64,000 nucleotides of DNA from Liolophura sinensis (GCF_032854445.1 NC_088303.1:15569501-15633500), one strand, 5' to 3'. Shown: positions 40,101 through 50,395, counted from the stretch's first letter. The notes: generated by a model not told the origin, from the letters alone. Translations and numbers: made by a program.

Positions 40101-43052
40101 GTCTTGTTTCTAACATTACAGCCCTCGCATGTATGTACACCAGAGTAGTTAATTTAAGGAAGTGTGTTGCAGTTGATCTCTTTGGTGTGTGCATTAAAGA
40201 AAAAAAGAGTCATGTTTAAAGACTTAAGAAGTCTTTAAACATGACTTTAAACATTAAAAATAATCAGATGAAGGAGGTTAAGTTTATGCATGAAGTTCTT
40301 GATTTTTTCTGCACTGTCATTAGTATGTTTCTGTAATTCTGTATTAGCCACTCAATGGCCTTCTCTTATGCATATCACTATCCATTATTATTTTTTCTCT
40401 GGACAGTATTTATGTCTGAAGTAAACACAATCAGTCTATCTATATAACTCCTGAATGAGATGTAACTAAGATTTATTACAACAAAAAACACACATTCCAT
40501 ATTTCACCAAAAATGTAATAATATTGAAATACACTTAATTTGTCACCAAACTGCTAGGGAACATGTACTGTGATCACAAACCCATCCCGTGCTTGTATTA
40601 ATTGCATTCTGTTTTTCTGTTACAGTTATGTGTGATATTGCTTTCACCAACTCAACAGCCATCATTTGTCAGAATCCTAAAGTCACTGCCATAAACTCCT
40701 GTATAGAAGTGGACCTGACAGGACAAGTTGTATCAGACTCTATTGGAACAAGAATTTATTCTGGTTAGTGGATATAAGTATATTCCCTGTATTTTATCTC
40801 TTATTTTTTGTGAGCTTTTAATCCCAGTGGCCATTTTAAGGAAATCTGATATGCTGGGAAATAAGAATTTCATGAAATTTATCTCAAAAGATATTGTATC
40901 TCTTGCTAAAAATTAAATTATTTCCTGTCAAAACATGTGTACAGATTTTCCTGGTTTTGTACAGTTTTGAGAAGTACACGTATTAAGGTCATTGATGAAA
41001 GTGGTGAAAACTGAGTCATGCATGTTTTTGTACAACTCTGATGTTTTACTCATGTCCTTCTAGTTTCATCCACACTTAAAGCTGGTCATCATCTTATATA
41101 TGAGCACAAATATGCTAAAGTGTTATTTTATACTGATGTCTATTATGTATGGGATCCACTTGTTTTCTGTTTCAGTGGTCAGTTTAACGCTTAAAGTCAT
41201 AGCATGCAAAGTTTGGAGTCAATCCTTTACTTTTGAATATAAAAAAATATGTTATATATGTTCACAAGTGCTATCTTTACAGAGGGGATTTGTAACATGC
41301 CAGGTGTCACCATGTACAATGGTCGGTGTTAGTTTTAAATAAATCTCAAGAGAATAATTTAAAGAAAATTGGGGCATTAAAATCATCTAAATGTAAAAAT
41401 AAATGTACTTTTAAAGTTTACCCTTGCATATGTTAGTTTTGTTCGTCAAAAGCAAAGTTAATCTTCAGGATATTTGTTTATCGCCCAGTGCAAGCCATCA
41501 GGAGATCCAGTATCATTGTTTCATGTTGGAAGCAGGTTTATTTAAAATATGAACTCAATTTGTATGTGGCATTGATTTATAATGAATTTATTATCATTTC
41601 AAAAGAAGCCTTAAAGTGTCTGTCAAAATATAACATACCCAAGACAGCAGCCTATTTATACCTCCTGTGCTTCTCAGGCAAAGCTTTATTTATGAATGTC
41701 ATGATCACTGACTTATCTTTTGCTGTATATTTTATGAACAGTATGTGTTCTTGCTGTTATTTGTTCAGTAATATATATTGTCCTCTCATTGTGACATCTC
41801 TGTCACTGTTTAAGCTCCAGTGGAATGTTAATCATCACTGAAATGACATAATACATTCCACTACAGACTTCTGTCAGTATTCCAATAAATTAATCTTTAC
41901 ATGTGTCCTCTGTTAAACACCTTGCAATTATTTAACTAGAAGTTGAGGTTTTCCCACTGTACAGGTATGTAAATATACATGTAACTGATGATTAAGGTGT
42001 CTGACCCTCACTCTTTTTATTTGCATTAGGGGTGGGAGGTCAGATTGACTTTGTCCGCGGGGCGGCACTCAGTCTGGATGGCCTAGGGAAGCCTGTACTA
42101 GCCATGCCATCTACCACCAACAAAGGAGAGTCAAAGATAGTTCCATTCATCAAAGAAGGTAACCTCCAGTGTATTACGAGAATTATTCTCATGCAGAAAA
42201 ATGAAGTGAGCATCAGGAGAAAGGCCATTGAAAACTCTCTCTGTAATTGTGTGTGACATTTTAGCTGAATCATATGTATGCTGTCAAATATTACATTCTG
42301 TAAGGTGGCCTTTTTTTCTTTATATTCAGAATTTTTAGAGAACATTATTTAAGTAATCGTTTACTCATTTGTAATAAGAGCAGTTCTATTAACCAAAGCT
42401 ATATTCAGGGAAAAAGATTTTGTGACGTCAGAGTACCTAAACACAATTAAGCTATGCGGTTCATGAAGCCCAAACAATACAAACATTGAATGTATTTAAC
42501 TCTCTTCAGTGAAATATAAGAAAGTAAATGAAAGTATTTTTGCACAGTCTTCCATCTGATGAACCTTACTTTATCTGTCAGTTTAATACTACAGGTACAT
42601 GTATACATATGATATTTGCATGAATGTCGTCATGTATTTTGAAAATAACTTTCTATGATGTGGATATATACAGGTATGTTTTATCAAGAGTATTTAAGGA
42701 CATTGATTGTTGTGAGGTGTACACTGAAGATAATTCCACAGAATTACACATACATGTATTCTTCAGGAGTGTTCATCCAAAGGAAAAAAATAAATAAATA
42801 AATTAAAAAAATGAATAAAGTTGAAGAAGTAGTTGTTTTACAAATATGGTTTTATTCTTGGTGACAGGTGCTGGTGTTGTGACAACGAGAGCCCATGTCC
42901 ACTACATAGTCACGGAGCACGGCATCGCCTATTTATTCGGAAAGAATCTCAGGCAGCGAGCATACGAGCTGATCAAGATAGCTCATCCTGATCACCGGGA
43001 AAGTCTAGAGAAAGCTGCATTTAACAGGCTCAAATGTATGCCTTCACCTTAA
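28138..43052 (+). CDS. Acetyl-CoA hydrolase / 4-hydroxybutyrate CoA-transferase family enzyme, mitochondrial
   Basis: Eight exons: 28138-28306, 30478-30630, 36154-36393, 37435-37623, 38014-38229, 40626-40763, 42030-42158 and 42868-43052. They total 1419 nt and 472 residues, with GT-AG at every junction. All seven introns are phase 1 and every internal exon is a multiple of three. Residues 1-30 are rich in Arg and hydrophobics without acids, as in a mitochondrial targeting peptide. The N-terminal half carries VFIHSAAATP, the HIHTEGPASY block and ISVSPPDKHGFCTLGPSVD. The C-terminal half carries GIGSIPDAV, then GIHSEMVSDG, whose Glu (about residue 274) corresponds to the glutamate that forms the covalent CoA-thioester in this family. 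VGGQIDFVRGA, STTNKGESKIVP and VHYIVTEHGIAYLFGK follow. Family members move CoA between acetate/butyrate-type acids. The exact acyl substrates cannot be read from sequence. Intron 2 is mostly a 58-bp satellite copied from the end of exon 2. Confidence 0.95.
28518..28690 (+). mobile_element. tRNA-derived SINE (family 1), 5' truncated
   Basis: Lies in intron 1 of the CoA-transferase gene. Shows TTCCTCTCCGGCCGTAAGTG, GGATGGTCGTGGGTTTCCCC, GTTTCCACCCATCATAATG, and an ATAAATAAAA tail. A perfect 14-bp target duplication, TTCTTTATATTGGA, sits at 28504-28517 and 28691-28704. Confidence 0.95.
29648..29788. mobile_element. Imperfect foldback element
   Basis: Nested inverted repeats. Outer arms are CTATAGAGGGATTGCACATG (from 29648) and its near complement ending at 29788 (GTCATGCAATCC, TTCTATAC). 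Inner arms are a perfect 16-bp pair, GTAGCCATATTGGAGT (29698-29713) and ACTCCAATATGGCTAC (29744-29759). Non-coding, in intron 1 of the CoA-transferase gene. Probably a miniature inverted-repeat element. Confidence 0.65.
30578..35652 (+). repeat. 58-bp satellite derived from an exon end and its splice donor, about 87 copies
   Basis: The unit reads GTAAATATCCACATTCACAC, AGAGGGACCAGCATCTTATA, then ACAAACCAGAGTGTGACG (58 bp; starts at 30631, 30689 and so on). The first copy is the last 53 bp of coding exon 2 (codons for IHIHTEGPASYNKPECD) plus the authentic 5' splice site at 30631. The array therefore repeats exon end plus donor about 87 times inside intron 2. Common variants are GGGTCCAGC/GGGACCAGC, AAACCAG/AAAACAG and GACGGTAAAT/GACAGTAGAT. 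Because 58 is not a multiple of three, and an in-frame TAA appears one unit past the true donor (30669-30671), only the first donor gives the full protein. Confidence 0.97.
35828..35870 (+). repeat. Detached, diverged satellite unit
   Basis: AAATCTACATTCACACTGAG followed by GGAACAGCATCTACACTAAT aligns with the 58-bp unit over about 43 bp with several mismatches. It lies about 175 bp beyond the array. It is likely an old unit left outside the homogenised block. Confidence 0.7.
36984..37230 (+). mobile_element. Full-length tRNA-derived SINE (family 1), reference copy
   Basis: Intact architecture of about 247 bp. The tRNA-like head has an A box TGGCTCAGTTGG (36992-37003) and a B box GAGTTCAAGTCC (37054-37065). 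A conserved core follows (GGATGGTCTTGGGTTTC, TTCTTCCCACCATAATGCTG, GTGAAATATTCTTGAGTACG) and the tail is AATGAATAAATAAA. A 17-bp target duplication with two mismatches, TTGACTCGATGGACAGA (36967-36983) and TTGAATCGATAGACAGA (37231-37247), bounds it. Lies in intron 3 of the CoA-transferase gene. The core may belong to the MetaSINE/Deu-like group of widespread metazoan SINEs, which I cannot verify here. Confidence 0.95.
37763..37887 (-). mobile_element. Diverged SINE fragment (family 1)
   Basis: GTTTTAGGTCCTCCTTAAGA, ATATGGTGGGAGGAAAGTGG and GCAGAGCTCAGGGGAAACTC match the family tail and core in minus orientation. In intron 4 of the CoA-transferase gene. Confidence 0.75.
38341..38750. mobile_element. 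MITE-like element with ATATGCCCCA ends
   Basis: Begins ATATGCCCCA (38341) and ends TGGGGCATAT (38750), a perfect 10-bp terminal inverted repeat around 390 bp of non-coding DNA. The interior contains two related phrases, TTTGCCATGGTAACCAGG and TTGTCATGGTAACCACG. A TA dinucleotide precedes the left end. Located in intron 5 of the CoA-transferase gene. Confidence 0.65.
39918..40086 (+). mobile_element. tRNA-derived SINE (family 1), 5' truncated
   Basis: CTTCCTCTCCGGTCAAACAT, GATGATCGTGGCTTTCC, CAGTTTCCTCTAACCATAAT, GTGAAATGTTCTTGAGTGCG and a GTGAAATAAATATATAAA tail. In intron 5 of the CoA-transferase gene. Confidence 0.85.
40208..40246. repeat. Perfect 18-bp hairpin
   Basis: AGTCATGTTTAAAGACTT (40208-40225), a 3-base spacer AAG, then AAGTCTTTAAACATGACT (40229-40246). 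The arms are exact reverse complements. In intron 5 of the CoA-transferase gene; no flanking duplication seen. Confidence 0.9.
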
Positions 43053-44665
43053 GCTCATGATGTTATAATGGAGGATCAGGTGTGGCAGAGACACTTCAGT
43101 ATGCATGGAAAGTAAGGAAGTGCAGAATGTGGTAGTAGATTGTCAGCCGTAAATAGTATCTGCTTGAAGAATTCCGTGTCTTCAGCAAATCATGGGGAAA
43201 TATATATGTACTGGGGTTTGAGGGATTGAGTCTCTTTTAATTTAAATATTTTAATGCTATTAGAGATCAGTAGATTTTAATGAAAAGATTAGATGTAGCA
43301 CCAAAAAAAAATCACATTAATGTATGCATAAATTTACGTTCATTTTTAAGCTTTATACTTTTATTGTTTTCCCATACTATTTAATACTAATTATTTCACC
43401 TCAATATCGTCTTGTAATCTGTTATGCCGGTGTGGATTTTTACAGTTAGTATGTGTACAAGTGATTTTTTACATGTATCTTATTGGGGCTTATATTTTTG
43501 TTTAAAACATCTTCGCATGTAAATAATAATATTGTATGTCATGAAGTAGTTTAAATAGGTGAATGTTTTCACTTTTCTGATGAAGGCAAAGTGATAAGCT
43601 GATTGAGCATGTTCAAAAACCTATGGTTCTGTTTTAAAGTGCTATCTTACTTGATCTTATTAGGATTGTTGTAGGGTGTAAACCGTACTGGTATATTATA
43701 AATCAAATTTACTGCTGTTGTTGTGCTAAATTTCCAGGCAGAAATGCCTTATTTTGTGATATTGTGTAGTAAAGTAAGGTTGATGTTAAAGTGCATGCTA
43801 AATTATATTATGAACTGACACACTATAGAGATGCAGTTGTTTCAGGGACATGAGACATGCTTTAATTAATAACAAGTACAAACAGTTCCAATGTTTCTAG
43901 AATTACATGCCAGAAAAAAAATAGCCTTAGAGTTCGTGTGTTTGTTTCTTTGAGATTTTTTCAGGGGCACACTGGCATATGTTCCAGCAGGTGTTGTGTT
44001 GTAGTGTTAAACTAGATATCAACACAGCCAAGTCATATAATATTAAAACAGCACCTTTGGTACTGTATCGATTGCATATTTCACTGTTGTAATAACTGTA
44101 TTAATATTTTGCCTATTTTCTGCAAATTTTCAAGTGAAGCAAATGTTGAAGTGATATAGCTCAGGAGCCTGTGTATTTGGTATGCAGTCCTCCTAACGAT
44201 CATTTATGTACTTGTACCTCTCAATCATGCAAGGATGTGATATCGAAATAACAAGGACCAAGAACAGTTTTGTTTCTTTGAATTCATTAATCAAAGCACT
44301 TAGGAATACCCTGATGACTTCATGAAAGATAATGGGTACATTCTTCTCGGCAAATAGAAACCCAGCCATACAGTAGCATGTGTGCCTCACCCATGTAGCT
44401 TTGTGCAACTAGCTTCAGGAGGTTTTGTCCACCAACAAATTTTCGGGCTAGCCTGTTGTTTTTTTTTTGTCACTGGTGACGTCCAAATTTCATGTAAGCC
44501 AAATCAAAACTAGATTGGCAGACAGGAAAAACTGTGCTGTGATTGTATACCTCTTAGTCTGTGTTGACTCCGGATGTTTCTCAGTTAAATTCAGTCATTG
44601 CAGTTTGGCAAAACCCTTAGAGGGCTCTACACGGGAGGGTTCACCAACTGACAGAAAGTCTTGAA

Positions 44666-44671
44666 AATAAA
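44666..44671 (+). terminator. Candidate polyadenylation signal
   Basis: AATAAA about 1.6 kb past the CoA-transferase stop codon. Variant signals (ATTAAA) occur nearer, so this is only a candidate. Confidence 0.3.
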
Positions 44672-44703
44672 ACGCCTGCAATTGATTTTTATCTGTCAGC
44701 CTT

Positions 44704-45070
44704 TTCCTGGTGAGCTTTCTCTTAAATTAAACGTGATTGTAAAGGCTTACTGTTTACGCTTATTAATTAGTAGAATCTTTGTGAACTTTGTCTGATATAA
44801 AACTTGGCTGTAAGTGCTTGAAGAAGCTTACGGCTAAGGCTTACCTGTTATCCGTATCATTGAGAGCTTTCCCATAAACGAAACACTTAATTGCAAATGC
44901 CTGGAAAGGTGTACTGTTGATGCTTGTACATAACCTCTGTATAACTTTCTCTGAAGTGAAATTCGTGATTGTACACGTTTAAGACCGCATACTGTTGATG
45001 CTTAAATATTAACACAATCTGTGTGAACTTTTCATGAAATGGGTGATGTGATTGTACTCATCAAATTAAT
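44704..45070. repeat. Degenerate tandem repeat of about 80 bp
   Basis: The phrase TGTGAACTTT(C/G)TC(T)GA, then a GTGATTGTA-like segment, then TACTGTTGATGCTT, recurs near 44707, 44781, 44862, 44941 and 45021, at intervals of 74-81 bp with heavy divergence. Confidence 0.6.
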
Positions 45071-47084
45071 AAGACCTGCTAATTAAATCCCAATCCAAAA
45101 ACTCTTTCTCGGTGTTATCACCGTTTTACCCACATACTGTCTGTTGCTGTTTTCTTACAAGGCATGAAACTGTGAGACGCAAGTTGCATTTGATTCAAAG
45201 ATTTTATGCGTCTTATAGAGGCCTGAACTAAGCACAGTCACGTGGTGTAGGCCTATATACGCCTTTATAGTTTCGTTTTCACTGTAAGGAAACTTTAGAA
45301 AACGGTTGTCCTAAATTATATTTATGGAAAGAATATTTTTTGTCTCGTTATTCTTTTTTTAGTTTATGGAGTAGGTGTAATTCGCTGTGAGCAAACTTGA
45401 GGAACTGCTTTCTTAAAGTTGACGTACCAGAAGTTCATTCTTAATTTATGTTTCTGAGATATATTTTTTCCTGGTTTTTCTTCAAATTGTACCATTGTTT
45501 CTAAAGATGTTGTTATTGTTAAGGAAAGCGTCGAAATCGAAATACGGATTTGTTAGAATAACTCTTTTTGTCTTCTAAAAACGCTGGACGTTTTGTTTTA
45601 CAACACAGCGGAATGCTTAAGATGATTTGTCTTTCTGTTATTTTCGTATATGTGATTACCTTTTGTTTTGACCTTTGTGTGCACACTTTTGTTTGTGTTT
45701 TTGATTTCTGGAGTAGGCCTATTCCATTGTGGTTAGAGGTAAATCCATCTTACAGATTTACGTCATACTGTCGTTGTAGGCTACGTATACCATCAGCTTA
45801 TAAACGTTGTTATTCACATTACATGTATTTTTGTAAAATCCAATAACCGGTAACTAACTTAGGATTTGAAGAAAAATTACCGTGTATTTTTAACTTGTAT
45901 ACGCAAAATATGATTACACAAGAAAGCTGAAAGATCAGCGTTGGCCATCACACTATAAATACGGTGTTAGTGTGTTTATTTATGTTGTTCAGTGAAAAAT
46001 TGTTGCTCTGTTCAGATGATTATTTTGTGAAGTTTGATCCCAGACGAATGGCAAGAAGACATTTTTACATCAGGCATGACTTCATGTGACAATTACGCAT
46101 GCGCAGCAAAGCGACACAAATATGTGTAATGCTTTACTCTGGATACAGAACCCTGGTGTTAAGTGGTGCATAAGTGACATTTACGTGGCATATAAGACAA
46201 ACCTGCATGTGACAAGTGGACACCACGGCGAACTGGGAAGAACCGAAATATAAACAAACAGAAATGCGAATGTAAAAATGAAATGAGAATTTAAATATTT
46301 CAGCTAGTGGGCACAAAATGTCTATGTAGTCAACAAAAATGCATAAGCCGAACTTGTATCAGACTGGCCATTTCCGGTAATTTCTTTTTTCACTTTAAGT
46401 CTTACTTATTACATCTGTTTCAATTAATTGTTTCGGATGCGATTTGGAAGTAACGAGTGTATAATTTGTGTTAGACCCATGTTTGATTTTCCAACTTGGG
46501 TATTGAAGCTTGGGAGACAACATACAGGTTTGACTGTATTTGTATGCCCCCTAAAACCTACACCAGATGTGTGCTGCTATTATTATCTTAATATGTACAT
46601 GGTGTTTAAATTTACAGTCGAAACTTTATGCAACTGCGGTCAGGTTTTACAGGTGTGAAAGTGCCCGTGGCAGCCACTGCGACCTTGGCACTTGACAAGT
46701 CGCTGAGGAACTTGCCCACGTTGACGTATGCACGTGTGCACATATTGGTGGAAGGTTTTTAACGAACCAACTGCAATTAATGCACAGCTAAGTTGCATCT
46801 AGGCTAAGGCCATCTAGGAAGGTGTGGTTTGTTTCCTAATTAGACCCTATAAATTCATCATGTGTGTACGGAGTGAAGCATCATGTAATGGCAGAATCTT
46901 TCCGGCCTAAAATTATTCGGACCTAAGCGGTATGATCTGTTGTTCATCCCTGCCTTTGTGATGACGATTTGTGTCCGTACTGATTACGTAATACTCCTGT
47001 ATTACAACGATGTATGATAACGATGGTCAGTCCAGCTGAGACTCCATTGTGCGGGAAAAGCTACCCCATTGTGTGAGTAATCTG

Positions 47085-47190
47085 ATGTGTTCCCCCGGTT
47101 TCCTTACACCTTAATGCTGGCGTCGTCGTATAGGTGAAATATTCTGGAGTACGGCGTGAAACGTCACTCAAAGAAATAAATAAATACACA
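47085..47190 (+). mobile_element. tRNA-derived SINE (family 1), 3' fragment
   Basis: CCCCCGGTTTCCTTACACCT, AATGCTGGCGTCGTCGTATA, GTGAAATATTCTGGAGTACG and an AAGAAATAAATAAATA tail. Confidence 0.8.
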
Positions 47191-47707
47191 TTCTCCATTT
47201 TCTTGCCACGTGCGCTGTACAGTGAAAACAGACTGTATGTACGTGTAAGACAGATGTAGCAGAAAGTACCAAATATCTAAATAGCTGTAACTGTAATTTA
47301 TGTATCTATATGAACCTCTGTCTGAAATTACAGCATTATTATTATTATGATCAAATTGACTGATAAATTGAACTTCCGGAAACCTCCTTTACCTAGACAC
47401 TTGTAAATGCACGGCTCACTTTTCTGATGTTGTCAACTCTAGGTGTTTAAAGACCACCGCAATTTGCATTTAACTGTCATATGATTACTTAGGTTGCATT
47501 TATTTCATAATAACCTATTGTATATATTTAAATCCCGATATTTTGAAAGCTTAGATTAAGCTAATAAGTAAACTTGTATTAGTATTTTCCAAATTTATTA
47601 TGTCATAATGTTGCTCAATAAAGTATACCAACTCAAAATGTTATGCCAGTACTTTTGAGATTGTCTTATTCACTTTAAAATATTCCCGGTAGAACTGGGA
47701 ACATGTA

Positions 47708-47950
47708 CGGCCTTCAGTAATTGCCAAGCCGAGGGCTTAGCGCGGCGCAAAGACCCAAGGACCTCCCACCAATGCGGTCGCTGTGAGCTTCCTCTCCGGC
47801 CGTACGTGGAACGGTCTTCCGGAAACCTTCGAATGGTCGTGGGTTTCCCGTGGCCCCTACCCCATTTTCTCCCACCATAATGCTGGCCGCCGTCGTATAG
47901 GTGAAATATGCGTTAGTACAGCGTAAAACATCAATCAAATTAATTATTAT
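47708..47950 (+). mobile_element. tRNA-derived SINE (family 1), nearly full length
   Basis: A degraded head (GCCAAGCCGAGGGCTTAGCG, CAAAGACCCAAGGACCTCCC) continues into GGCCGTACGTGG, GAATGGTCGTGGGTTTCC, CACCATAATGCTGGCCGCCG and a CATCAATCAAATTAATTATT tail. Confidence 0.85.
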
Positions 47951-48041
47951 TATTATTAACTGCTTGATTGATTATTTGAACTTCTGGAAACCTGTCTCCT
48001 TTATCCAGACGCTTATAATTTCACCGCAATTTGCATTTAAC

Positions 48042-48213
48042 TGTTAGCGCGCCAGCGCTTCGCAACGACCCAGCCACAACCCCCCCCAATGCGGTCGCGG
48101 TGAGTTCAAGACTGGGGTTTCCTGTGGATGGTTATGAGTTTCCTCCGGTTTCCTCCCAACATTATGCTGTCCTCCGTCGTGTAAGTGAAATATTCTGGAG
48201 TACGGCGTGCTTC
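48042..48213 (+). mobile_element. tRNA-derived SINE (family 1), internally shortened
   Basis: Head remnants (GTTAGCGCGCCAGCG, GTGAGTTCAAGAC B box) lead straight to GTGGATGGTTATGAG, TCCTCCGGTTTCCTCCCA and GTGAAATATTCTGGAGTACG. The segment between the B box and the core is missing about 40 bp relative to 36984-37230. Confidence 0.8.
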
Positions 48214-49113
48214 ACTGTTGCCACTGTGTAAGTGTTCTTGTGGTGATGGCCTCCTGGTGGTGGCGTGGACGTATGTTAGCCTGATAGCTCAGCGGAGTAT
48301 TGACAGATGCCTTGTGTTAGCCTACTTCATTGTTGCCACTTTCCGAGCGTTCTTCTCGTGATGCCACTTCCTGAGCGCTCTTTTCGTGTGTGGGTTTGGT
48401 GTTTTAGTGTTTTACGCCGTACTCAAGAATATTTCAATTATACGACGGCGGCCAGCATTATGGTGGGAGGAAACCGGGCAGAGCACGGGAAAAACCCACG
48501 ACTATCCGCAGGTTGTTGACAGACCTTCCCACTTTCGGCCGGAGAGGAAGCCGGCATGAGCTGAACTTGAACTCACCGCATTGGTGAGAGGCTTCTGGGT
48601 CATTACACTGTGCTAGCGCGCTAACCGACTGAGCCACGGAGGCCCCTTCGTTCTTTTCGTGATGGTGATGTGGTGCGTATGGGCTATGTGCGTGGAGTGG
48701 TGTCCCAACCCTGTAAAGTGCCGGTGTTGGCATGTTGCCACTTCCTGAGGGCTCTTGTCGTGATGGTGATATTGTGCTTGGAGTGGTGTCCAAACCCTGT
48801 CGGATGCCCTGTGTTGACATGTTGTCATTTCCTGAGGGCTCTTGTGGTGATGGCGATATTGTGCTTGGAGTGGTGTCCCAACCCTGTCGGGTGCCCTGTG
48901 TTGACATGTTGTCACTTCCTGAGGGCCCTTGTCGTGATGGCGATATTGTGCATATTTGTGCGAGGAGTGGTGTGCCAACCCTGTCAGATGCCTTCTGTTG
49001 GCATGTTGTCACTTTCTGTGGGCTCTTATCGTGATGGCGATATTGTGCATATTTGTGCGTGGAGTGGTGTGCCAACCCTGTCAGGTGCCCTGTGTTGGCA
49101 TGTTGTTAGCCAT
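48214..49113. repeat. 86-97-bp tandem repeat array, split by a SINE
   Basis: Units contain GGAGTGGTGTCC(C)AACCCTG, TGCCCTGTGTTGACATGTTG, TCACTTCCTGAGGGC and TCTTGTCGTGATGGCGATAT. Unit starts at 48694, 48780, 48867, 48964 and 49061 give spacings of 86, 87, 97 and 97; the longer form adds GTGCATATTTGTGC. Weaker unit fragments occur at 48214-48402, before the inserted SINE. The 205-residue minus-strand open frame here (48458-49075) is an artefact of the repeat. Confidence 0.85.
48403..48646 (-). mobile_element. Full-length tRNA-derived SINE (family 1)
   Basis: Minus orientation. Tail (GTTTTACGCCGTACTCAAGA), core (GGTGGGAGGAAACCGGGCAG), TTCCCACTTTCGGCCGGAG, then head with B box (ACTTGAACTCACCG) and A box (CTAACCGACTGAGCCACGG). 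It sits inside the 86-97-bp array. CGCTCTTTTCGTG (48376-48388) and CGTTCTTTTCGTG (48649-48661) flank it as a likely target duplication. Confidence 0.92.
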
Positions 49114-49237
49114 TATTGGTTCACATTGACACAGCAGTATATTTGCTTCTGTGTAGTTAGAATCCGTGTCCAAAATGACACCGTTTTGAAGCGAATTCCC
49201 AGATTATTTAGACTAGAATCCAATTGGCCATCTTTGA

Positions 49238-49592
49238 GTGAGTGAGTGAGTGCTTGGGGTTTAACGTCGTACTCAACAATTTTTCAGTCATATGACGACG
49301 AAGGAATCATTAGGGTGCATGTACGTGTAATGTTCCTCCTTGGTGCAGGACGGATTTCCACCGCTCTTTTATTTAGTGCTGCTTCACTGAGACGACTTAC
49401 TGAAGGCAAGTAAGCCGAGCCATTATACTGATACAGGTCAACCAGTCGTTGCACTATCCCCTTCATACTGAACGCCAAGCGAGGAAGTTACAACTTCCTC
49501 TTTTAAAGTCTTAGGTGTGACCCGATCAAGGATTGATCCTGGATCTACCGGTCCCGAAGCGGACGCTCTACCAACTGTGCTATCCGGGCCGG
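49238..49592 (-). mobile_element. tRNA-derived SINE, a further family, complete
   Basis: About 355 bp in minus orientation. On the minus strand the head reads GGCCCGGATAGCACAGTTGG (A box) then GATCCAGGATCAATCC (B box). The body includes an ACTTCCTCGCTTGGCG segment, and the tail reads CGTCATATGACTG, GTACGACGTTAAACC and a CACTCACTCACTCA run. A perfect 13-bp target duplication, TGGCCATCTTTGA, sits at 49225-49237 and 49593-49605. The tail fragment at 489-530 belongs to the same family. Confidence 0.92.
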
Positions 49593-49952
49593 TGGCCATC
49601 TTTGACGTCACCTGCTCAGTCGTACCCAGGCAACAGATTTTCTGTTAAAATTAACAGATGATTTGATTGAGTGTACGTCTTTAATTATATTCCGAAGAAT
49701 CTCCTTCCACCATTAGGTTTTGCATTCTATTAAAAGCACTTTAGATTAGTATTTTTTTTTTTGGAAACAGAATAAATACAGCTTAATTACATCAAAATAT
49801 GATTGAGAGCTGACAGTTTGAATTTGAAAGAAAAACTCGAACTGCCTGAATTTTCACGGCTTCCAAGCAGTCTTGCCCCATTTTTTTTTTAGCTTGGTGG
49901 CGCCATCTGCCTCCGCCCGGTCTTATCATTACAACTTTTTATTTCAAAATTT

Positions 49953-50130
49953 GCCTTACGAGGGAGGACTCTCACTAACCTGCTGATGGTCGTTTTTCTG
50001 GGCACAGCCCGGTTCCCACCACCCATAAGGCCGGTCGCCGTCGTGTGATTGAAATATCACCAATGAATAAATAAATCAATGAAATAAAATGAAATAAAAT
50101 AAATAATAAATAATATTTAATAATAATAAA
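49953..50130 (+). mobile_element. tRNA-derived SINE (family 1), 5' truncated
   Basis: GCTGATGGTCGTTTTTCTGG, AGCCCGGTTCCCACCACCCA, GGTCGCCGTCGTGTGATTGA, then an expanded AAATAAAATGAAATAAA tail. A perfect 13-bp target duplication, TATTTCAAAATTT, sits at 49940-49952 and 50131-50143. The insertion ends three bases before the LTR at 50147. Confidence 0.9.
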
Positions 50131-50146
50131 TATTTCAAAATTTTTA

Positions 50147-50364
50147 TGTAACCTAGGTTCTGGTTTGCAAAACTGGTAGTTTGGAATACACGGTCACCGA
50201 CAACCCTACAGGACACGGGGATGTGGTTAAAATCTGTTCCTAAAGAGCAAGCAGACGCGATCAGGGCATAAAGTCAATCAGACAGTGGGTCTCTCGTCTG
50301 TTACCACATGTATCTCCACATACCGGGGAGCAGGACACTGGTCATCAAGTGCACCCGGGTTACA
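50147..50364 (-). repeat. 3' LTR
   Basis: 218 bp with 7-bp inverted ends, TGTAACC and GGTTACA, which contain the canonical TG...CA. Roughly 85-90% identical by eye to 59349-59571. That copy has an extra duplicated ACAACCCTACAGGACACGGG. Confidence 0.85.
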
Positions 50365-50376
50365 CTCCCCCTGTCC
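50365..50376 (-). promoter_or_regulatory. Polypurine tract of the retrotransposon
   Basis: On the minus strand GGACAGGGGGAG lies directly 5' of the LTR, the expected place for the second-strand primer in an LTR retrotransposon. Confidence 0.7.
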
Positions 50377-50395
50377 AAATCTGCTACGTAACTGA

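Larger units (their letters stand above)
43053..47084. other. 3' UTR and intergenic sequence
   Basis: Downstream of the CoA-transferase stop. Apart from a candidate polyadenylation signal and a degenerate tandem repeat, nothing is recognised. Open frames at 44193-44408 (minus), 45568-45846 (plus) and 46428-46658 (plus) have no supporting features. Confidence 0.5.

Noticed and set aside
41488-41841. 117-residue plus-strand open frame in intron 6 of the CoA-transferase gene
   Set aside because: AT-rich, no domain character, and the flanking exons join in phase across it.
48458-49075. 205-residue minus-strand open frame with repeated PSRQGPSGSDN-like peptides
   Set aside because: It is a reading of the 86-97-bp tandem array and the inserted SINE. 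Other frames are open over the same repeat and no start, splice or domain evidence exists.
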